Assembly: GCF_950295315.1 (NCBI RefSeq)
Contig: NC_080171.1
Location: forward strand, 99,921,445 to 99,985,444
Direction: 5' to 3'
Origin: Erinaceus europaeus
Taxonomy: Eukaryota; Chordata; Mammalia; Eulipotyphla; Erinaceidae
Length of the DNA stretch: 64,000 nucleotides
Notes under the pieces: generated by a model
The model's database searches: none
Seen by the model: the letters and a program-made list of their open reading frames with translations, nothing else
What the model was told of the DNA's origin: nothing
Translations under genes and position numbers: made by a program
Shown: positions 42,935 to 55,459 of the stretch, piece after piece
Numbering within the stretch: the first letter of the stretch is position 1
How the letters are laid out: the number at the start of each line of letters is the position of its first letter

Positions 42935-43570
42935 GCCCTGGCAATGGAGTAACTGGTTGAGTGCAGACATACAAAGATCTGGGTTCAAGCCCCTGGTCCC
43001 CACCTACAGAAGAAAAGCTTCACAAGCAGTGAAGCAGTGCATCAGGTGTCTCTCTTTTTCTTTCTCTCTTCCTCTCCCCTGTTCAGTTTCTCTCTGTCCT
43101 ATCAAATACAGGAAAGAAAAGCACTTATCCCTCAGGAGCCAGTAGATAGCCCACACTTGACTGTGTGCAAAGATCTAGGCATCACATGGGAGAACCATGC
43201 CTGCTATCAGGTGGAAGGGTTCTGTGGTGTCTCTCCTACCTTCTTTGTCTCTCTTCACTTGAAGTTAAAAGAAAGAGTCCACTGGGAAAGGAAGACTAGC
43301 TAGCACATGTGAAAGAACTCTGCACAAAAGCAAACAAATAGCTTTTTTCCTTAATACAGAAAATATGTAGATCTCTGTATATAAGTAGCCATTTGAAGGG
43401 GGCCAGGAGATAGTTCACCCAGAAGCGTGCACATCTTACCATATGGCAGGATGCAGGTTCAAGCCCCCAGTCACCACATGGGAACACTTGCACAGAGAAG
43501 GCTTCATGAGCAGTGGAGTGGTTCTGTGATACCACCTCTTTCTCTCCTCTGTGTCACACCCAAGAAGAGT
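42935..43570 (+). repeat. SINE-B and two SINE-E relatives
   Basis: 42935-43115 with GTCCCCACCTACAGAAGAAA; 43120-43290; 43398-43565 GGTTCAAGCCCCCAGTCACC. Confidence 0.65.
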
Positions 43571-43624
43571 CTGCCCAGGAGTGGTGGGGTCATGCAGGTG
43601 TGAATCTCCCATGAAAAACGAGTG

Positions 43625-43885
43625 GTGGGAGTCGGGCTGCAGCGCAGCGGATTAAGTGCAGGTGGTGCAAAGCGTAGGGACCGACATAAGGATCCCAGTT
43701 CAAGCCCCCGGCTCCCCACCTGCAAGGGAGTTGCTTCACAGGTGATGAAGCAGGTCTGCAGGTCTGTCTTTCTCTCCCCCTCTCTGTCTCCCCTCCTCTC
43801 CCCATTTCTCTCTGTCCTATCCAACAACAACGACATCAATAACAACAACAATAAAACAACAAGGGCAACAAAAGGAAATGAATTG
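43625..43885 (+). repeat. SINE-A interrupted by the solo LTR
   Basis: GGAGTCGGGCTGCAGCGCAG head, body to CAACAAAAGGAAATGAAT; tail resumes at 44641. Confidence 0.85.
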
Positions 43886-44640
43886 TGGGACTATGTGAAA
43901 GCTTGGCAGAGCTTAGGGGAGCTCTCCCATACTTGTGATGGAGGTCTGGAAAGATACCCTCTTGTTAGACTCTCCCTTCTAGGGATGGAGCTAAGAGGGA
44001 AATGCTTTCCGTGACTCAGTTTCCCCTTGTTAGCCTCTCAAAGCCTCACAGAAAGTCTGCATCTTCTCACACTTAGTTCACTCCCCTGCTAGCATACCAA
44101 ATGGCTGCCTGCTTGTAAGTTCACTCAAAGTTCACTATATTCACCCAGAGTTCACCATTCTTTCATCCTTTGATCACATACATGAGCATACTCCATCATA
44201 AGCCTTGCCAGCACCCTGGTAGTGAGACCCCCATACCTATTTCCTTGTCTTTGATATCTATGATTTACATGAAGCTTTGTCCTTCTCTGTTTTATCTCAG
44301 CTTACTGGTTTTACCACTGTGTTTTTCTTAATACCTTTAGATAATTAACATGCCTTGCATCATGGGAATTAATTGCTTTAACCTTTCTGTATCTCATCAA
44401 TTCTTGTCATTCCTACCCCCCCACCATAGGGGTAGCTGACCTTTAAGAAACCTGTAATTTCTGACATATTTGAAAAGTATCCTTTGTTCTGTTTGCTATA
44501 AAACCTGTGCTTACCCCAAATAAAGTAGAAGTTCATACCTGAACCTCTCCTGCTGCTTCTTCTGCATCTTGAGGTCCCTTGAACCCTAGATGAGAAGGCC
44601 AGCAGCTTATCTCAGGCTGAGAGGCCACCCACGTGAGCGC
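43886..44640 (+). mobile_element. Probable solo LTR inserted in a SINE-A tail
   Basis: About 750 bases of non-SINE sequence split a SINE-A (43625-43885) from its AATAAATAAA tail (44641-44690). It has a TATA-like CTATAAAAC near 44498 followed by CAAATAAAG near 44517, the promoter-to-polyA spacing of an LTR R region. It probably begins TGTGGGAC and ends near CA. No partner LTR, no PBS; TSD unclear. Confidence 0.55.
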
Positions 44641-44727
44641 AAGCAATAAATAAATAAATAAATTTTAAAATATATTTTAAAAAAAGAAAAGAAAAACGAG
44701 TGGTAAAGAAAATAAAGACATTTGGAA

Positions 44728-44855
44728 AGGCGAGGGAGATAGCATAACGGTGATGCAAAGAGACTTTTATGCCTGAGGCTCAAAAGTCCCAGGTTCAGTC
44801 CCCCATACCATCATAACCAGAGCTGAACAGTGCTCTGGGGAAAAAAAAAAAAGTA
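44728..44855 (+). repeat. SINE-D
   Basis: GAGATAGCATAACGGTGATG, CCCAGGTTCAGTCCCCCA. Confidence 0.85.
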
Positions 44856-45182
44856 AAAGCAGAGGCATAGATGAACAAATGCTAGAGATACAAGAGGCCA
44901 AGGACAATGCCTATAATCCTTGCCAGCTGTCAGACATGATGCCCTGCATGGAGGGTGGGTGGGGGTAGCAGTGGTCAGCCCCATGTTGAATTTATGGGCT
45001 CTATTAATCCCAGGTGCACAATGGGCCAAGAAAAGTCACAGCTCAGGCAGATCTGAGTAAGTCCTGTAAGATACCTTCATGGTTCTACCACTTGACCCTA
45101 ATGTCTCCATTTTTCTCTGGACCTAGCCTCCAACCTCTGCAGCAGGAGGGTGGCTCTGACCGAGGTTTGAGGGTATGTGTAC

Positions 45183-45470
45183 TTCTTTTTAATTTTATTT
45201 TCCCTTTTGTTGCCCTTGTTTTTTATTGTTGTTGTAGTTATTGTTGTTATTGATGTCGTCGTCATTGTTGGATAGGACAGAGAGAAAATGGACAGAAGAG
45301 GGGAAGACAGAGAGGGGAAGAGAAAGACAGACACCTGCAGACCTGCTTCACCACCTGTGAAGCGACTCCTTTGCAGGTGGGGAGCCGGGGGTTTGAGCCA
45401 GGATTGTTCCACTGGTCCTTGCGCTTCACGCCACCTGCGCTTACCCCGCTGCGCTACCTCCCGACTCCCA
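45183..45470 (-). repeat. SINE-A
   Basis: CCCTTTTGTTGCCCTTG to GCGCTACCTCCCGACTCCC. Confidence 0.88.
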
Positions 45471-46870
45471 GTATGTGTACTTCTCTGTGAACTTCCTGCT
45501 TTACTGTCCTCTCATCCGTGGACAGGGCACTCTAAGAGCAGAACTTTATCATTTGTCCTCCACAGTGCTCACACAACCCAGTGTCCTCAGCATTCAGCCT
45601 AGGGTTTGACACATTTTCTTACCAAATGGCTGGCTGGCTGGCTGGCATCACTTTGTCTGGAAGGGTGGGGATCCTTCACTCAGTTGTCCACACATGCAGA
45701 TCTGCCCTCAGTGACTTGCCAGTTCGTCTTCATACTTTTTTTTTTTTTTGTCTACTGAAATAATAGTTTTTTTTTTTTTTTCTTTTGTCCTTCCTGGAAA
45801 GCTGGCAAACCCTCACAGTGGCACTAAAGGCCAACGGGGGCATTTCTCTCCAAGTGTGCAATGAAACTGCCTTTGATTTTCTCCTTCGCCCTTTAGTCTA
45901 GTTCTTTCTGTGAATACCTGCTTTTCAAAGGAAAAAAAAAAAAAAACAATGATTCAAAGGAGATTAGGAGCACCACATAGGAAGTGTGAGTGATTTTTTA
46001 AATATTAAAAAAAATGGACTCAGCTTTTTTCACGTACAATAAAAGCAAATAGGGTTGGTGAAATAATTCACTTGGATATTGCTCTGCTTTGCCACATGTA
46101 CAGTCCAGGTTCGAGCCCCCGTCCCCCCCCTCATTGCACGAAGCTTTAGTGCTGTGGTCTTTTTTTTTTTAACTTTCTCTGTCTCTATCTAAAATTATAA
46201 GAGGGAGGAGGAAGAGGAGGAGGAGAAGAAGGAAGAAGAGAACAAATGCAAATAATAACTGCTCTGAAAATGCGCTTTTTCCATCTCTGTGACTGACAAG
46301 GTTAAAGTTGGCCCAGGCTCTGTGTTGGTGAGGAGGTGGGGAGATAGGTGACTTACTGCTCACACCTCTTTGTGGGTGTAGAGGTAAAAAGTGGTTCTAC
46401 CCCTTTAGGAGGATTAGGATTAGTGTTAGATTTTGTATTTTTTGCATTTGAAATAGATCCTCAGAGAAGAGAACTGATAATGGTACCATACTAACCATTG
46501 CAGCAGTGCTCATGATGACAAAATACTGGAAACTTACATGTTCATCCATGGAGACTGGTCAGTACCCAACTGTTCTTCCACACCGTGGAGCACTGCTCAG
46601 TTTCTAGAAAATAAAGGAACAGCGGTGAGTTGTAGGTACCATCAGTCTAGTAAAGAAAAAAAAAATCCGGGATGTAAAGGCATATGGGAAAAGTACAGTG
46701 TCAGCCATGTATATGGTCAGTTATTTGTGAGTACAAAAGAGAAATACTATACTTGCATTTTCTTGTAAATTCATAGAATATCTCTGGAACTATCACAAGA
46801 AATGGCAGTTTGATTGCATTGGGGCAGGGAGTTAAATTTCTGGGCCCTGGAGTAAAAGGGAAACTTTTGA
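45470..46870. other. Mostly unique sequence with one SINE-E
   Basis: SINE-E at 46048-46190 (GGTGAAATAATTCACTTGGA), GAG-rich run at 46200-46240, poly-T tracts at 45740-45780. Confidence 0.5.
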
Positions 46871-47460
46871 CAAATTATTTTTATTTCATATGAAAGAGAG
46901 AAAGACAGAGCCCAACTTCAGCATAGATGTCACTGGAGATTGAACTGGGGACTTTAAGCATTCAAATCCAATGCTCTACTCACTGAGCCATTTCCCCAGT
47001 CACTAAAAGGGAAACTTTTTCACTGTATCCATTTTTATTTTATTGTTATCTGGCTTTACCATTCTAGAATGAATATTTCAGATATAGAGATAAAGACAGA
47101 GACAATGAGAGAGTAAGAGAGAGGGAGATACACCACAGCATGGAAGTTTCCTACAATACAGTGGGGGTGGGGGTGGACTTGAACCTGGGTGGTACACGTG
47201 GCTAAGCAGAGCACTATTGAAGTGAGCTATTTTGCAGACCCTACAATATACATTTTTGTACCCCTGAATACTTGAGTGACATCTTATACATCTACTGTTC
47301 ATTCAGACAGCATTCAAGTTTAAAAACAAAAATCAAGAAAAATTTTATTGCCAGGGAGATAGTGTCATCTCTAGCACTACAGACTTTTATGACTCAGAAT
47401 TCACAGGTTCAATCCCTAACACCACCAGCAGCCAGGGCTGAGCAGTACTCTAGAAATAAA
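46870..47460. repeat. Two SINE-E (-) and SINE-D (+)
   Basis: 46880-47005; 47085-47245 (ACCACAGCATGGAAG); 47345-47460 AGGTTCAATCCCTAAC. Confidence 0.6.
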
Positions 47461-47814
47461 AATCCATCCTACTCCTTCCATCCTTAAATCGGATGCCTAC
47501 AATTGTCCTTGATTCAACATCTATACAAATTGTCCTTGGAAACGCTGGAGTAAACAGAAGTCCAGGGTCCAGGTGACCTGCAATTGGCATCAGGGTGGCT
47601 TTGCCAAGGTCCTAGTCACCACTTCCTGCAAAACCAGGATGATACCAGGTCTGGTTACTAGAATTTTCTGAGCTATTTCTTTCCATCCATGTCTGTACAT
47701 TTATGCCTGTCTCCAGGAGGAGCTAGGGCCTGCAGTTTAGTGTTAATGGCTGTGAGGACTTTAATCTACCTCCCTCCAGAGAAGGCTCGTGGGAGAGAGT
47801 TAAAGAACTTCCAC

Positions 47815-48035
47815 CTCAGCAGCCGTGTGGTGGTGCACCTGGTTGAGTGCACATATTATAATACGCAAGGACCTGGGTTCAAGACCCTGGTCCCCACCTG
47901 CAGGGGGAAAGCTTTGCGAGTGCTGAAGCAGTGCTGCAGGTGTCTCTCTGTCTCTCTCCCTCTCTATCATCCCCTTCCCTTTTGATTTCTGGCTGTCTCT
48001 AGCCAATAAATAAAGATAATAATAAAAAAACTTCT
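47815..48035 (+). repeat. SINE-B
   Basis: GTGGTGGTGCACCTGGTTGA, CCCCACCTGCAGGGGGAAAG. Confidence 0.88.
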
Positions 48036-48073
48036 ACCTCCCCTTCTCCTCTTTCTTCCTTTCTTAAACAAAC

Positions 48074-48074
<1 letters not shown>

Positions 48075-48126
<52 letters not shown>
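48075..48126. repeat. (TA)n microsatellite
   Basis: About 50 bases of uninterrupted TA, followed by GA runs. Confidence 0.97.
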
Positions 48127-48130
<4 letters not shown>

Positions 48131-49690
48131 GAGAGAGAGAGAGAAACTGAGATGAGAGAGGAAGATAGAGAGGGAAACAGGATATATATATATGGAGAGA
48201 GAGAGAGAGAGGAAAAAACTGAGATGAGAGAGGAAGATAGAGAGGGAAAAAGGCTGAGAGACACCTGCAGCACTGCTTCATCACTCATGAAGCTTCTCCC
48301 CTGCAGGTGGGGATGGGGGACTTGAACTTGGGTCCTTGTGCACGGTAACCAGGAGCACCACCACCTAACCTCCTTACTTTTTTCTTCTTTTTTTCCCCCT
48401 CTTTTCTTCTCTCTCACTCTTTTTTTTTTTTAACCACTACTCAACTATAGCTTATGGTAGTAGTACAAAGGATTGAACCTAGGACTTTGGAGCCTCAAGT
48501 GTGAGAGCCTGTTTGCATAACATTATGTTATTACTCCTATACTTAAAATTTTTTATTATATTTATTTATTGGATAGAGACAGCCAGAAATCAAGAGGGTG
48601 ATCGAGAGGGAGAGAGAAAGAGAGACACCTGCAGCACTGCTTCACAAAGCTCGCAAAGCTTTCCTCCTGCTGGTGGGGACCAGAGGCTTGAACCTGGGTC
48701 CTTCCTTGCGCATTGTAATACATGCGCTCAACCAGGTATGCCACTGTCTGGCCCCCCCAAAAAATCTTTTTTTTTACTTTCCTTCTCTCTCTCCCTCTCT
48801 TTTAGATAGAGATAGAGAAAGCAAAGAAGCAGAGATGGAGTGAAAAAAAAGACCACAGCACTGAAGCTTCCTTCAGTGCAGTGGGGGTCAGGCTCAAACC
48901 TGGCTTGCTCACATGGTAAAGCAGCATACTATTTATTTAAGTGAGCTATTTTGCCGTCCTCACACTTTTTTAAAAATTGTATTTATTTACTTGATAGAGA
49001 CAGCCAGAAATCAAGAGGAAGGGGGATAGAGAAGACAGGGAGGACAGAGAGGTACCTGTCGCACTACTACTTCACCACTCATGAAGCTTTCCTCCTGCAG
49101 GGGGACTCAAACCTGAGTCCTTGAACATTGTTCTTCTTTTTTGATTGATACGTAGTTGTCAGTGGACAATATTTTGTTTGTTTGTTTGTTTTTAGAGGTT
49201 TTATTTATTTATTAATGAGAAATATAGGAGAGAGAGAAAGAGCCAGACATCACTCTGGCACATGTGCTGCCGGGGATTGAACTCAGGACCTCATGCTTGA
49301 GAGTCCAGTGCTTTAGCCACTGTGCCACCTCCCGGATCACCTTCTTCTTCTTTTTATTCCCTTTTGTTGCCCTTGTTGTTTTTTATTGTTGTTGTAGTTA
49401 TTATTGTTGTTATTGATGTTGTCGTTGTTGGATAGGACAGAGAGAAATGGAGAGAGGAGGGGAAGACAGAGAGGGGGAGAAAAAGACAGACACCTGCAGA
49501 CCTGCTTCACTGCCTGTGAATCGACTCCCCTGCAGATGGGGAGCTGGAGTCTCGAACTGGGATCCTTATGCCGGTCCTGGTGCTTCGCACCATGTGCGCT
49601 TAACCCGCTGCACTATTGCCGGTCTCCCTGGCTTTGCACATCGTAACATGTATGCTCAACCAGGTGTGTCACCACCCAACCCCACACTTC
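48127..49690 (-). repeat. Cluster of reverse SINEs
   Basis: 48130-48375 SINE-B; 48430-48540 SINE-D; 48545-48755 SINE-B; 48765-48960 SINE-E; 48970-49130 SINE-B resuming at 49629-49685, split by SINE-C (49188-49342) and SINE-A (49345-49628). Confidence 0.8.
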
Positions 49691-50010
49691 TTTTTTTAAA
49701 GGTTAAAAAGAAATTTTTTAAATATATGCGTAGTGTTTTATAAAATATTGGCCCACATACTGCTTTTCATCCATACAGAAAGAGCATTAAGTCCATACAT
49801 AGCACACTGCAAGAGATGAGTGAAGAACAGAGAATACAAACAAGCACTTAATAATTTACAAGCTGGTTCACTGTGGAGGAAATGATTTCAACCGAACTAA
49901 AGCTTTAGAGAGTTACTTATAGTCTCCCTTTAAAACAGATTTACATATCTGAATTAGCTTACATTAAAATCTATCCATATATCCCAATGAATGATGTATA
50001 CAAATGAGAG
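49690..50010. other. Unique sequence
   Basis: AT-rich; nothing recognised. Confidence 0.35.
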
Positions 50011-50545
50011 AGTGTCACAGGAGGTAGAGAGAGGGGGAGGAAGTGAGAGGGAGAGGGAAAAAGATAAGGAGCGCAAGCAAGTCAGGGCACTATTTCAGTA
50101 CACACACTGCTGGGGATCAAACTGGGCGCCTCAGGCATGCAAGTCTAGTATTCTACCAGTTGATCCATTTCCCCAATTTCCTCCCCCCCACACACACACA
50201 CCTCACACACCTTCTGATCAGGACAAAAAGGGAAAGAGAGAGACAGAGTAGGAAAGACACCTCAAGGGGCTAGATAGCATAATGGTTATGCAAAGAGACT
50301 GTAATGCCTCAGGCACCAAAGTCCCAGGTTCAGTCCCCTGCACCACCATAAGCCAGAGTTAAGCAGTGCTCTGGTTAAATAAATAAATAAATAAATAAAT
50401 GGAAGTAAAATATTAGAAAGATGGGAAAGACACCTCAGCACTGCTCCACCGTTTGTGACACTTCCCCCTTGAGTGGTGCTCCCCTGAGTAGCTGGCTCCT
50501 CAAGCATGGTAAAGTGTGTGCTCTACCAGGTGAGCCTTGTCCCAA
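50010..50545. repeat. SINE-E (-), SINE-D (+), (AAAT)n, SINE-E (-)
   Basis: 50010-50180; 50265-50380; (AAAT)n 50379-50400; 50415-50545. Confidence 0.68.
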
Positions 50546-50929
50546 ATGTTCCTGATACAAATCTCTTTATGGAAGTGGGGAAATGTTTAGTTAAGGTTAA
50601 GAAAAAGAGACAGATGAGGTTTCTCATCTTACAAAGGAGGAGGAAATCTCCCTCTTGGCATCCATCTTCCCAGGGTCTCACTGCCCCATTATAGATAAAG
50701 CAACTGAGGCCACCAATCGTCACAAGAGAAAGAAGGGGAAAAAACCAAAAACAAACAAACAAACAAACAAAAACTTGCCAGATAGAAGCTAGAACTGGCT
50801 ATTATCTGAAATATCCAAAATGTTTTCATTTATTTGAAGGGCTTGTTTGTTGGTTGGTTTGTCTGTATTTTCACTCTGCTTTAGCCTTGTATATATGTAG
50901 TTCCACTGCTCATGGGTCAGTTTTTTCAT

Positions 50930-51119
50930 TCTTTTTGTTTCAGAGAGAGAGAGACAGAGAGAGAGAGAAAACCAAAGCACTGCTCCACCATCCATGGAGG
51001 ATCCCTTCCCCTAGGATGCTGGGGTGCTCCCATGTAGACCATGGGCTCAAACCCAGTACTATTATTCATGGTAAGGAATATACACTACCAGAATTTTCTG
51101 TCACCTTTCAGCACCAATT
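50930..51119 (-). repeat. SINE-E
   Basis: CAAAGCACTGCTCCACCATC, GGGCTCAAACCCAGTAC; related to 14430 and 26945. Confidence 0.68.
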
Positions 51120-51290
51120 TATGTATCTACTTATTTGTTGTTTTATTATTAGTGATCTAAAAGCAGTTTACAAAATTGTGAGATTTTCGGGTCACGGTTT
51201 CACACTCTTGTATATGTGTAAGTCACCACACCCACCACCATAATCACGTGCCCCCTAACTAATAACTACCATAGTTTTCAGCCAGAGTTA
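51120..51290 (-). mobile_element. L1-type 3' UTR fragment
   Basis: Reverse fragment with GATCTAAAAGCAGTTTACAA, CACGGTTTCACACTCTTGTA and CCACCACCATAATC, diverged relative of the other L1 3' UTRs. Confidence 0.45.
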
Positions 51291-51955
51291 TTTATTTGTT
51301 TATGAAAGACAGGAGGAGAGTAAGAACAAAAACATTACTCTGGCACAGGCAGTGCTGGGGGTTGAACTTGGGACCTCATGCATGAGAGTTCAATGCTTCA
51401 TCTATCACCTGGGCCATGGGATGTATTTAGTTAAAGATTTGTTCATGGGGCCAGGCGGTGGCACACATAGTGAAGCGCACACACTATAGTGTTCAAGGAC
51501 CTGGGTTCAAGCCCCTGGTCCCCACCTGCAGGGGGAAAGACGAGTGTTGAAGCAGGGCTGCAGGTGTCTGTTTCTCCCCCTCTTTATCAACCCTCTCTGA
51601 ACTCAACTTCTTTCTGTCTCTATCCAACAATAAATTAACTAAATTAAAAGATTTATTCATTTAAAGAGAAAGAAAGCAGAACTCCATTCTAGCACATTGG
51701 TGCTGGGGATGAAACAAAGGGCCTCAGAATGCAAGTCCTCTCCTGTGAAACCACCTCCTGGACAAAAAGTAGACAAACAGATATTAGAAAAACAGACCAG
51801 GTGGTGGCACACTTGGTTGAGTGCACATAGGCCCCCAGTCTCCACCTGCTGGGGAAAGCAGTGCTGCAGGTGACTCTCTGTCTCCTTTCCTTTCTATGCC
51901 CCCCCCCCCCCCCCAAGTTCTGGCTGTCTTTATCCAATAATAAATAAAGGTAAAG
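51290..51955. repeat. SINE-C (-), SINE-B (+), SINE-C (-), SINE-B (+)
   Basis: 51290-51418, 51445-51645, 51650-51765, 51795-51950; C-run at 51900-51914. Confidence 0.75.
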
Positions 51956-52274
51956 AGAGAAAGAGAGAGAGAGAAAGAAAGAGAAAAAATTGGACAAAAG
52001 ATGAGGGAGGCGGCTTCCTAAAGTAAATGCATAGAAAGATGCTCAAGTTCATTGTTACATAACTAGCTGATGGAAGTAAATGCTACAATGTATAGGGAAG
52101 AACTGCACACATTCCGGCCTCCATCCCTCCCCCATACTATCTACTCTGGGTAAACAAACCCCTGCTGTTGGAGTTTATCCACCACAGCAAAATACCACAA
52201 GAGCAGAGTGCAGAGGCACTGGTACAGAGCAGCCGAATGTGCAGCACTCCCTGCTGAGGGGTGGGGCAAGAGAG

Positions 52275-52490
52275 GCAGGGAGGCTATGAATTAAGGCTGA
52301 AGTTCAAACCCTGACTTTGTTACTTGGGCTCTGAGCCTGTTTCCCCACCTGTGAAACAAGAATGATATACTATGATAGTGATAATACCCGTTCTATCTCA
52401 TAAGGGCGATGATGCTTTTATGAGTGTTTAGAACAATGTCTGGCCCAGAGTAGGGTTGCTCAACTGTTTGCTAAATAAATGTCTTAGTGG
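52275..52490 (+). repeat. MIR, near full length
   Basis: TGAAGTTCAAACCCTGACTT, GTTTCCCCACCTGTGAAACA, ending CAACTGTTTGCTAAATAAAT. Confidence 0.8.
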
Positions 52491-52654
52491 TGTCTTTATA
52501 AGCTTTGTTGTTGGGCAGGAAAAGAAGACGTTGTCTGTCTTCATTTGAGCATAGAAAACTGTGTGATCCATATTTGGCTGCCACTAAGAATCACCATGGC
52601 AGGGAGAATGGAAGGAGGAGTGATCAAACAAAAATAACTTAAATGTACTTAAAA

Positions 52655-52835
52655 ATTTTTAATTGTCTTTATTGGATAGAGACAGCCAGAAATCAAGAGG
52701 GAAGGGAGTGACAGAGAGGGAGAGAGAGACACCTGCAGCCCTGTTTGCCCTACAGGTGGGCACCAAGGGCTCAACCCTGGGTCCTTGCACATTATAACAA
52801 GTGCGCTCAACCAGTTATGCCACCACCCAACCCCA
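52655..52835 (-). repeat. SINE-B
   Basis: TTTATTGGATAGAGACAGCC, CGCTCAACCAGTTATGCCAC. Confidence 0.85.
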
Positions 52836-52879
52836 AAAGATTCTTTATGATTATTTTATTTTACTTTACTAAAAATTTT

Positions 52880-53405
52880 AACTGCCCTAGAGGTGGAACA
52901 GTGGCTAGAGTTCAACTTTTGCTATCACAAGTACCAACGTGGTGCTCTGGTTCTCCCCCCTCATTAAAATAAATAAAGTTAAAAATTTAAAAATAAAGGC
53001 CAGGCAGTGGCACACCCTGTTAAGAGCACATAGTACTAAGCGCAAGGACCCATGCAAGAATACAGGTTTGAGCCCTCAGCTCTCCAGCTGCAGGGGAGAA
53101 GCTTCACATGTAGTAAAGCCAGTCTGTTGGTATTCATCTTTATCTCTTCCTCTCTATCTCCCCCTCATCTCTCAATTTCCCTCTGTTCTATCCAATGAAA
53201 TGGAAGAAATGGCCATAGGAGCAGTGGATTTGTAGTGCTGGCACCAAGCTCCAGTGATAACCCTGGGAGAAAAAAATAAATATTTTATTTATTTATTATT
53301 TACCAGAGCACTGCTCAGCTCTGGCTGATGGTGAATCAGGGGATTGAACCTGGTGCTTAGGGCCTCAGGCATGGGTCTTTTGGCACAATCATATGCTATC
53401 TCCCC
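52880..53405. repeat. SINE-C (+), SINE-A/B (+), SINE-D (-)
   Basis: 52880-52990; 53000-53275 with AGTGATAACCCTGGGAG end; 53285-53405. Confidence 0.75.
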
Positions 53406-53427
53406 CACCCCAAAATATATATTTTTA

Positions 53428-53530
53428 ATGTGGAACATTTCATGAATCTGATTGTCAGCCTTGAACAGTGGCCATGCTAATCTTCTCGGTATTGTTCTAA
53501 TTTTAGTGTATGTGCTTCCAAAGCAAGCAT
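53428..53530 (-). pseudogene. U6 snRNA pseudogene
   Basis: On the minus strand it reads TGCTTGCTTTGGAAGCACAT, then GAGAAGATTAGCATGGCC, then TTCATGAAATGTTCCA, clearly U6 with scattered substitutions over about 103 bases. The 3' side is A-rich rather than a T terminator, and the changes to the 5' and ACAGAG regions argue against function. Confidence 0.9.
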
Positions 53531-53544
53531 AAATTTAAAAATGT

Positions 53545-53910
53545 ACTTATTTCTTTTTGGCAGGGTCTCATGTCTTTTTGATTTTACTGCTCTGCTCCTG
53601 GGCAAGTTTTTCGTTCACATAGAGAGACAGGGAGAGACACCATAACACCTGGGAAGTTCTGGAAAGTATCAGAGTACCAGAGTTCTGTAGTTACTAGTAC
53701 CAATATGGTTGTGGGTCTAGAAGCTGGGCTGCACACAGGCACCCTAGAGTTATGTCTCTAGCCACTTTACATTTTTTAAAAAAGATTATTTATTCAGTAA
53801 TGAGAGAGAGGGAGAGGAGACAGCTAAAGCGTCACTGGCACATGAGATGCTGGAGATCAAATTCAGAACCCTTGTGTTTTAGGGTTCAACCTCCTGGGCC
53901 GCAATTTTTA
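53545..53910 (-). repeat. Old SINE-E and SINE-C
   Basis: 53545-53760 diverged; 53770-53905 with GCGTCACTGGCACATGAGAT. Confidence 0.5.
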
Positions 53911-53939
53911 TTGAATTTTAAAACTTTATTTAAATATTA

Positions 53940-55455
53940 TTAAGAAGCTTTATTTTTATTTACTACATATGAGAGAGAGAGACAAGTCAGAGCACCCTGC
54001 TGGTACATGTGGTGCTGGGGATCAAAATAAGAACCTCACCACACCTATGGACATCTAATCTTTGACAAAGGTACCCAGACTATTAAATGGGGAAAGCAGA
54101 GTCTCTTCAACAAATGGTGTGGGAAACAATGGGTTGAAACATGCAGAAGAATGAAACTGAATCACTGTATTTCACCAAATACAAAAGTAAATTCCATGTG
54201 GATCAAGGACTTGGATGTTAGACCACAAACTATCAGATACTTAGAGGAAAATATTGGCAAAACACTTTTCCGCATAAATTTTAAAGACATCTTCAATGAA
54301 ACGAATCCAATTACAAAGAAGACTAAGACAAGTATAAATTTATGGGACTACATAAAATTAAGAAGCTTCTGCACAGCAAAAGAAACCACTACCCAAACCA
54401 AGAGACCCCTCACAGAATGGGAGAAGATCTTTACAAGCCATACATCAGACAAGAGTCTAATAACCAGAATATATAAAGAACTTGCCAAACTTAACAACAA
54501 GACAACAAATAACCCCATCCAAAAATGGGGGGAGGACTTGGACAGAATATTCACCACAGAAGAGATACAAAAGGCCGAGAAACACATGAAAAAATGCTCC
54601 AAGTCTCTGATTGTCAGAGAAATGCAAATCAAGACAACAATAAGATACCACTTCACTCCTGTGAGAATGTCATACATCAGAAAAGGTAACAGCAGCAAAT
54701 GCTGGAGAGGGTGTGGGGTCAAAGGAACTCTCCTGCACTGCTGGTGGGAAAGTAAATTGGTCCAACCTCTGTGGAGAACAGTCTGGAGAACTCTCAGAAG
54801 GCTAGAAATGGACCTACCCTATGATCCTGCAATTCCTCTCCTGGGGATATATCCTAAGGAACCCAACACATCCATCCAAAAAGATCTGTGTACACATATG
54901 TTCTTGGCAGCACAATTTGTAATAGCCAAAACCTGGAAGCAACCCAGGTGTCCAACAACAGATGAGTGGCTGAGCAAGTTGTGGTATATATACACAATGG
55001 AATACTACTCAGCTGTAAAAAATGGTGACTTCACTGTTTTCAGCCGATCTTGGATGGACCATGAAAAATTCATGTTAAGTGAAATAAGTCAGAAACAGAA
55101 GGATGAATATGGGATGATCTCACTCTCAGGCAGAAGCTGAAAAACAAGATCAGAAAAGAAAACACAAGTAGAACCTGAACTGGAATTGGTGTATTACACC
55201 AAAGTAAAAGACTCTGGGGTGGGTGGGTGGGGAGAATACAGATCCAAGAAGGATGACAGAAGACCTAGTGGGGGTTGTATTGTTATATGGGAAACTGGGG
55301 AATGTTATGTATGTACAAACTATTGTATTTACTGTTGAATGTAAAACATTAATTCCCCAATAAATTAAAAACAAACAAGCAAACAAAAAAACAAAATAAG
55401 AACCTCAGACACGAAAGTCCCATTCTGTACCAGTTGAGCCACTTCCCAGCCTCTT
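53940..55455 (-). repeat. Reverse SINE split by the L1
   Basis: 53940-54038 and 55408-55455 join across the L1 to one SINE (GAGCACCCTGCTGGTACATG .. GTACCAGTTGAGCCACTTCC). Confidence 0.85.
54039..55391 (+). mobile_element. Young 5'-truncated L1 with open ORF2 fragment
   Basis: The C-terminal part of L1 ORF2p is open from 54040 to the stop at 55138-55140 (about 366 codons, no stops or frameshifts), ending LSGRS, followed by 3' UTR and A-rich tail. A 16-base TSD, CAAAATAAGAACCTCA, at 54023-54038 and 55392-55407 gives exact ends. It lacks the endonuclease and reverse transcriptase regions, so it is inactive. It splits an older reverse SINE. Confidence 0.95.
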
Positions 55456-55459
55456 TTAA

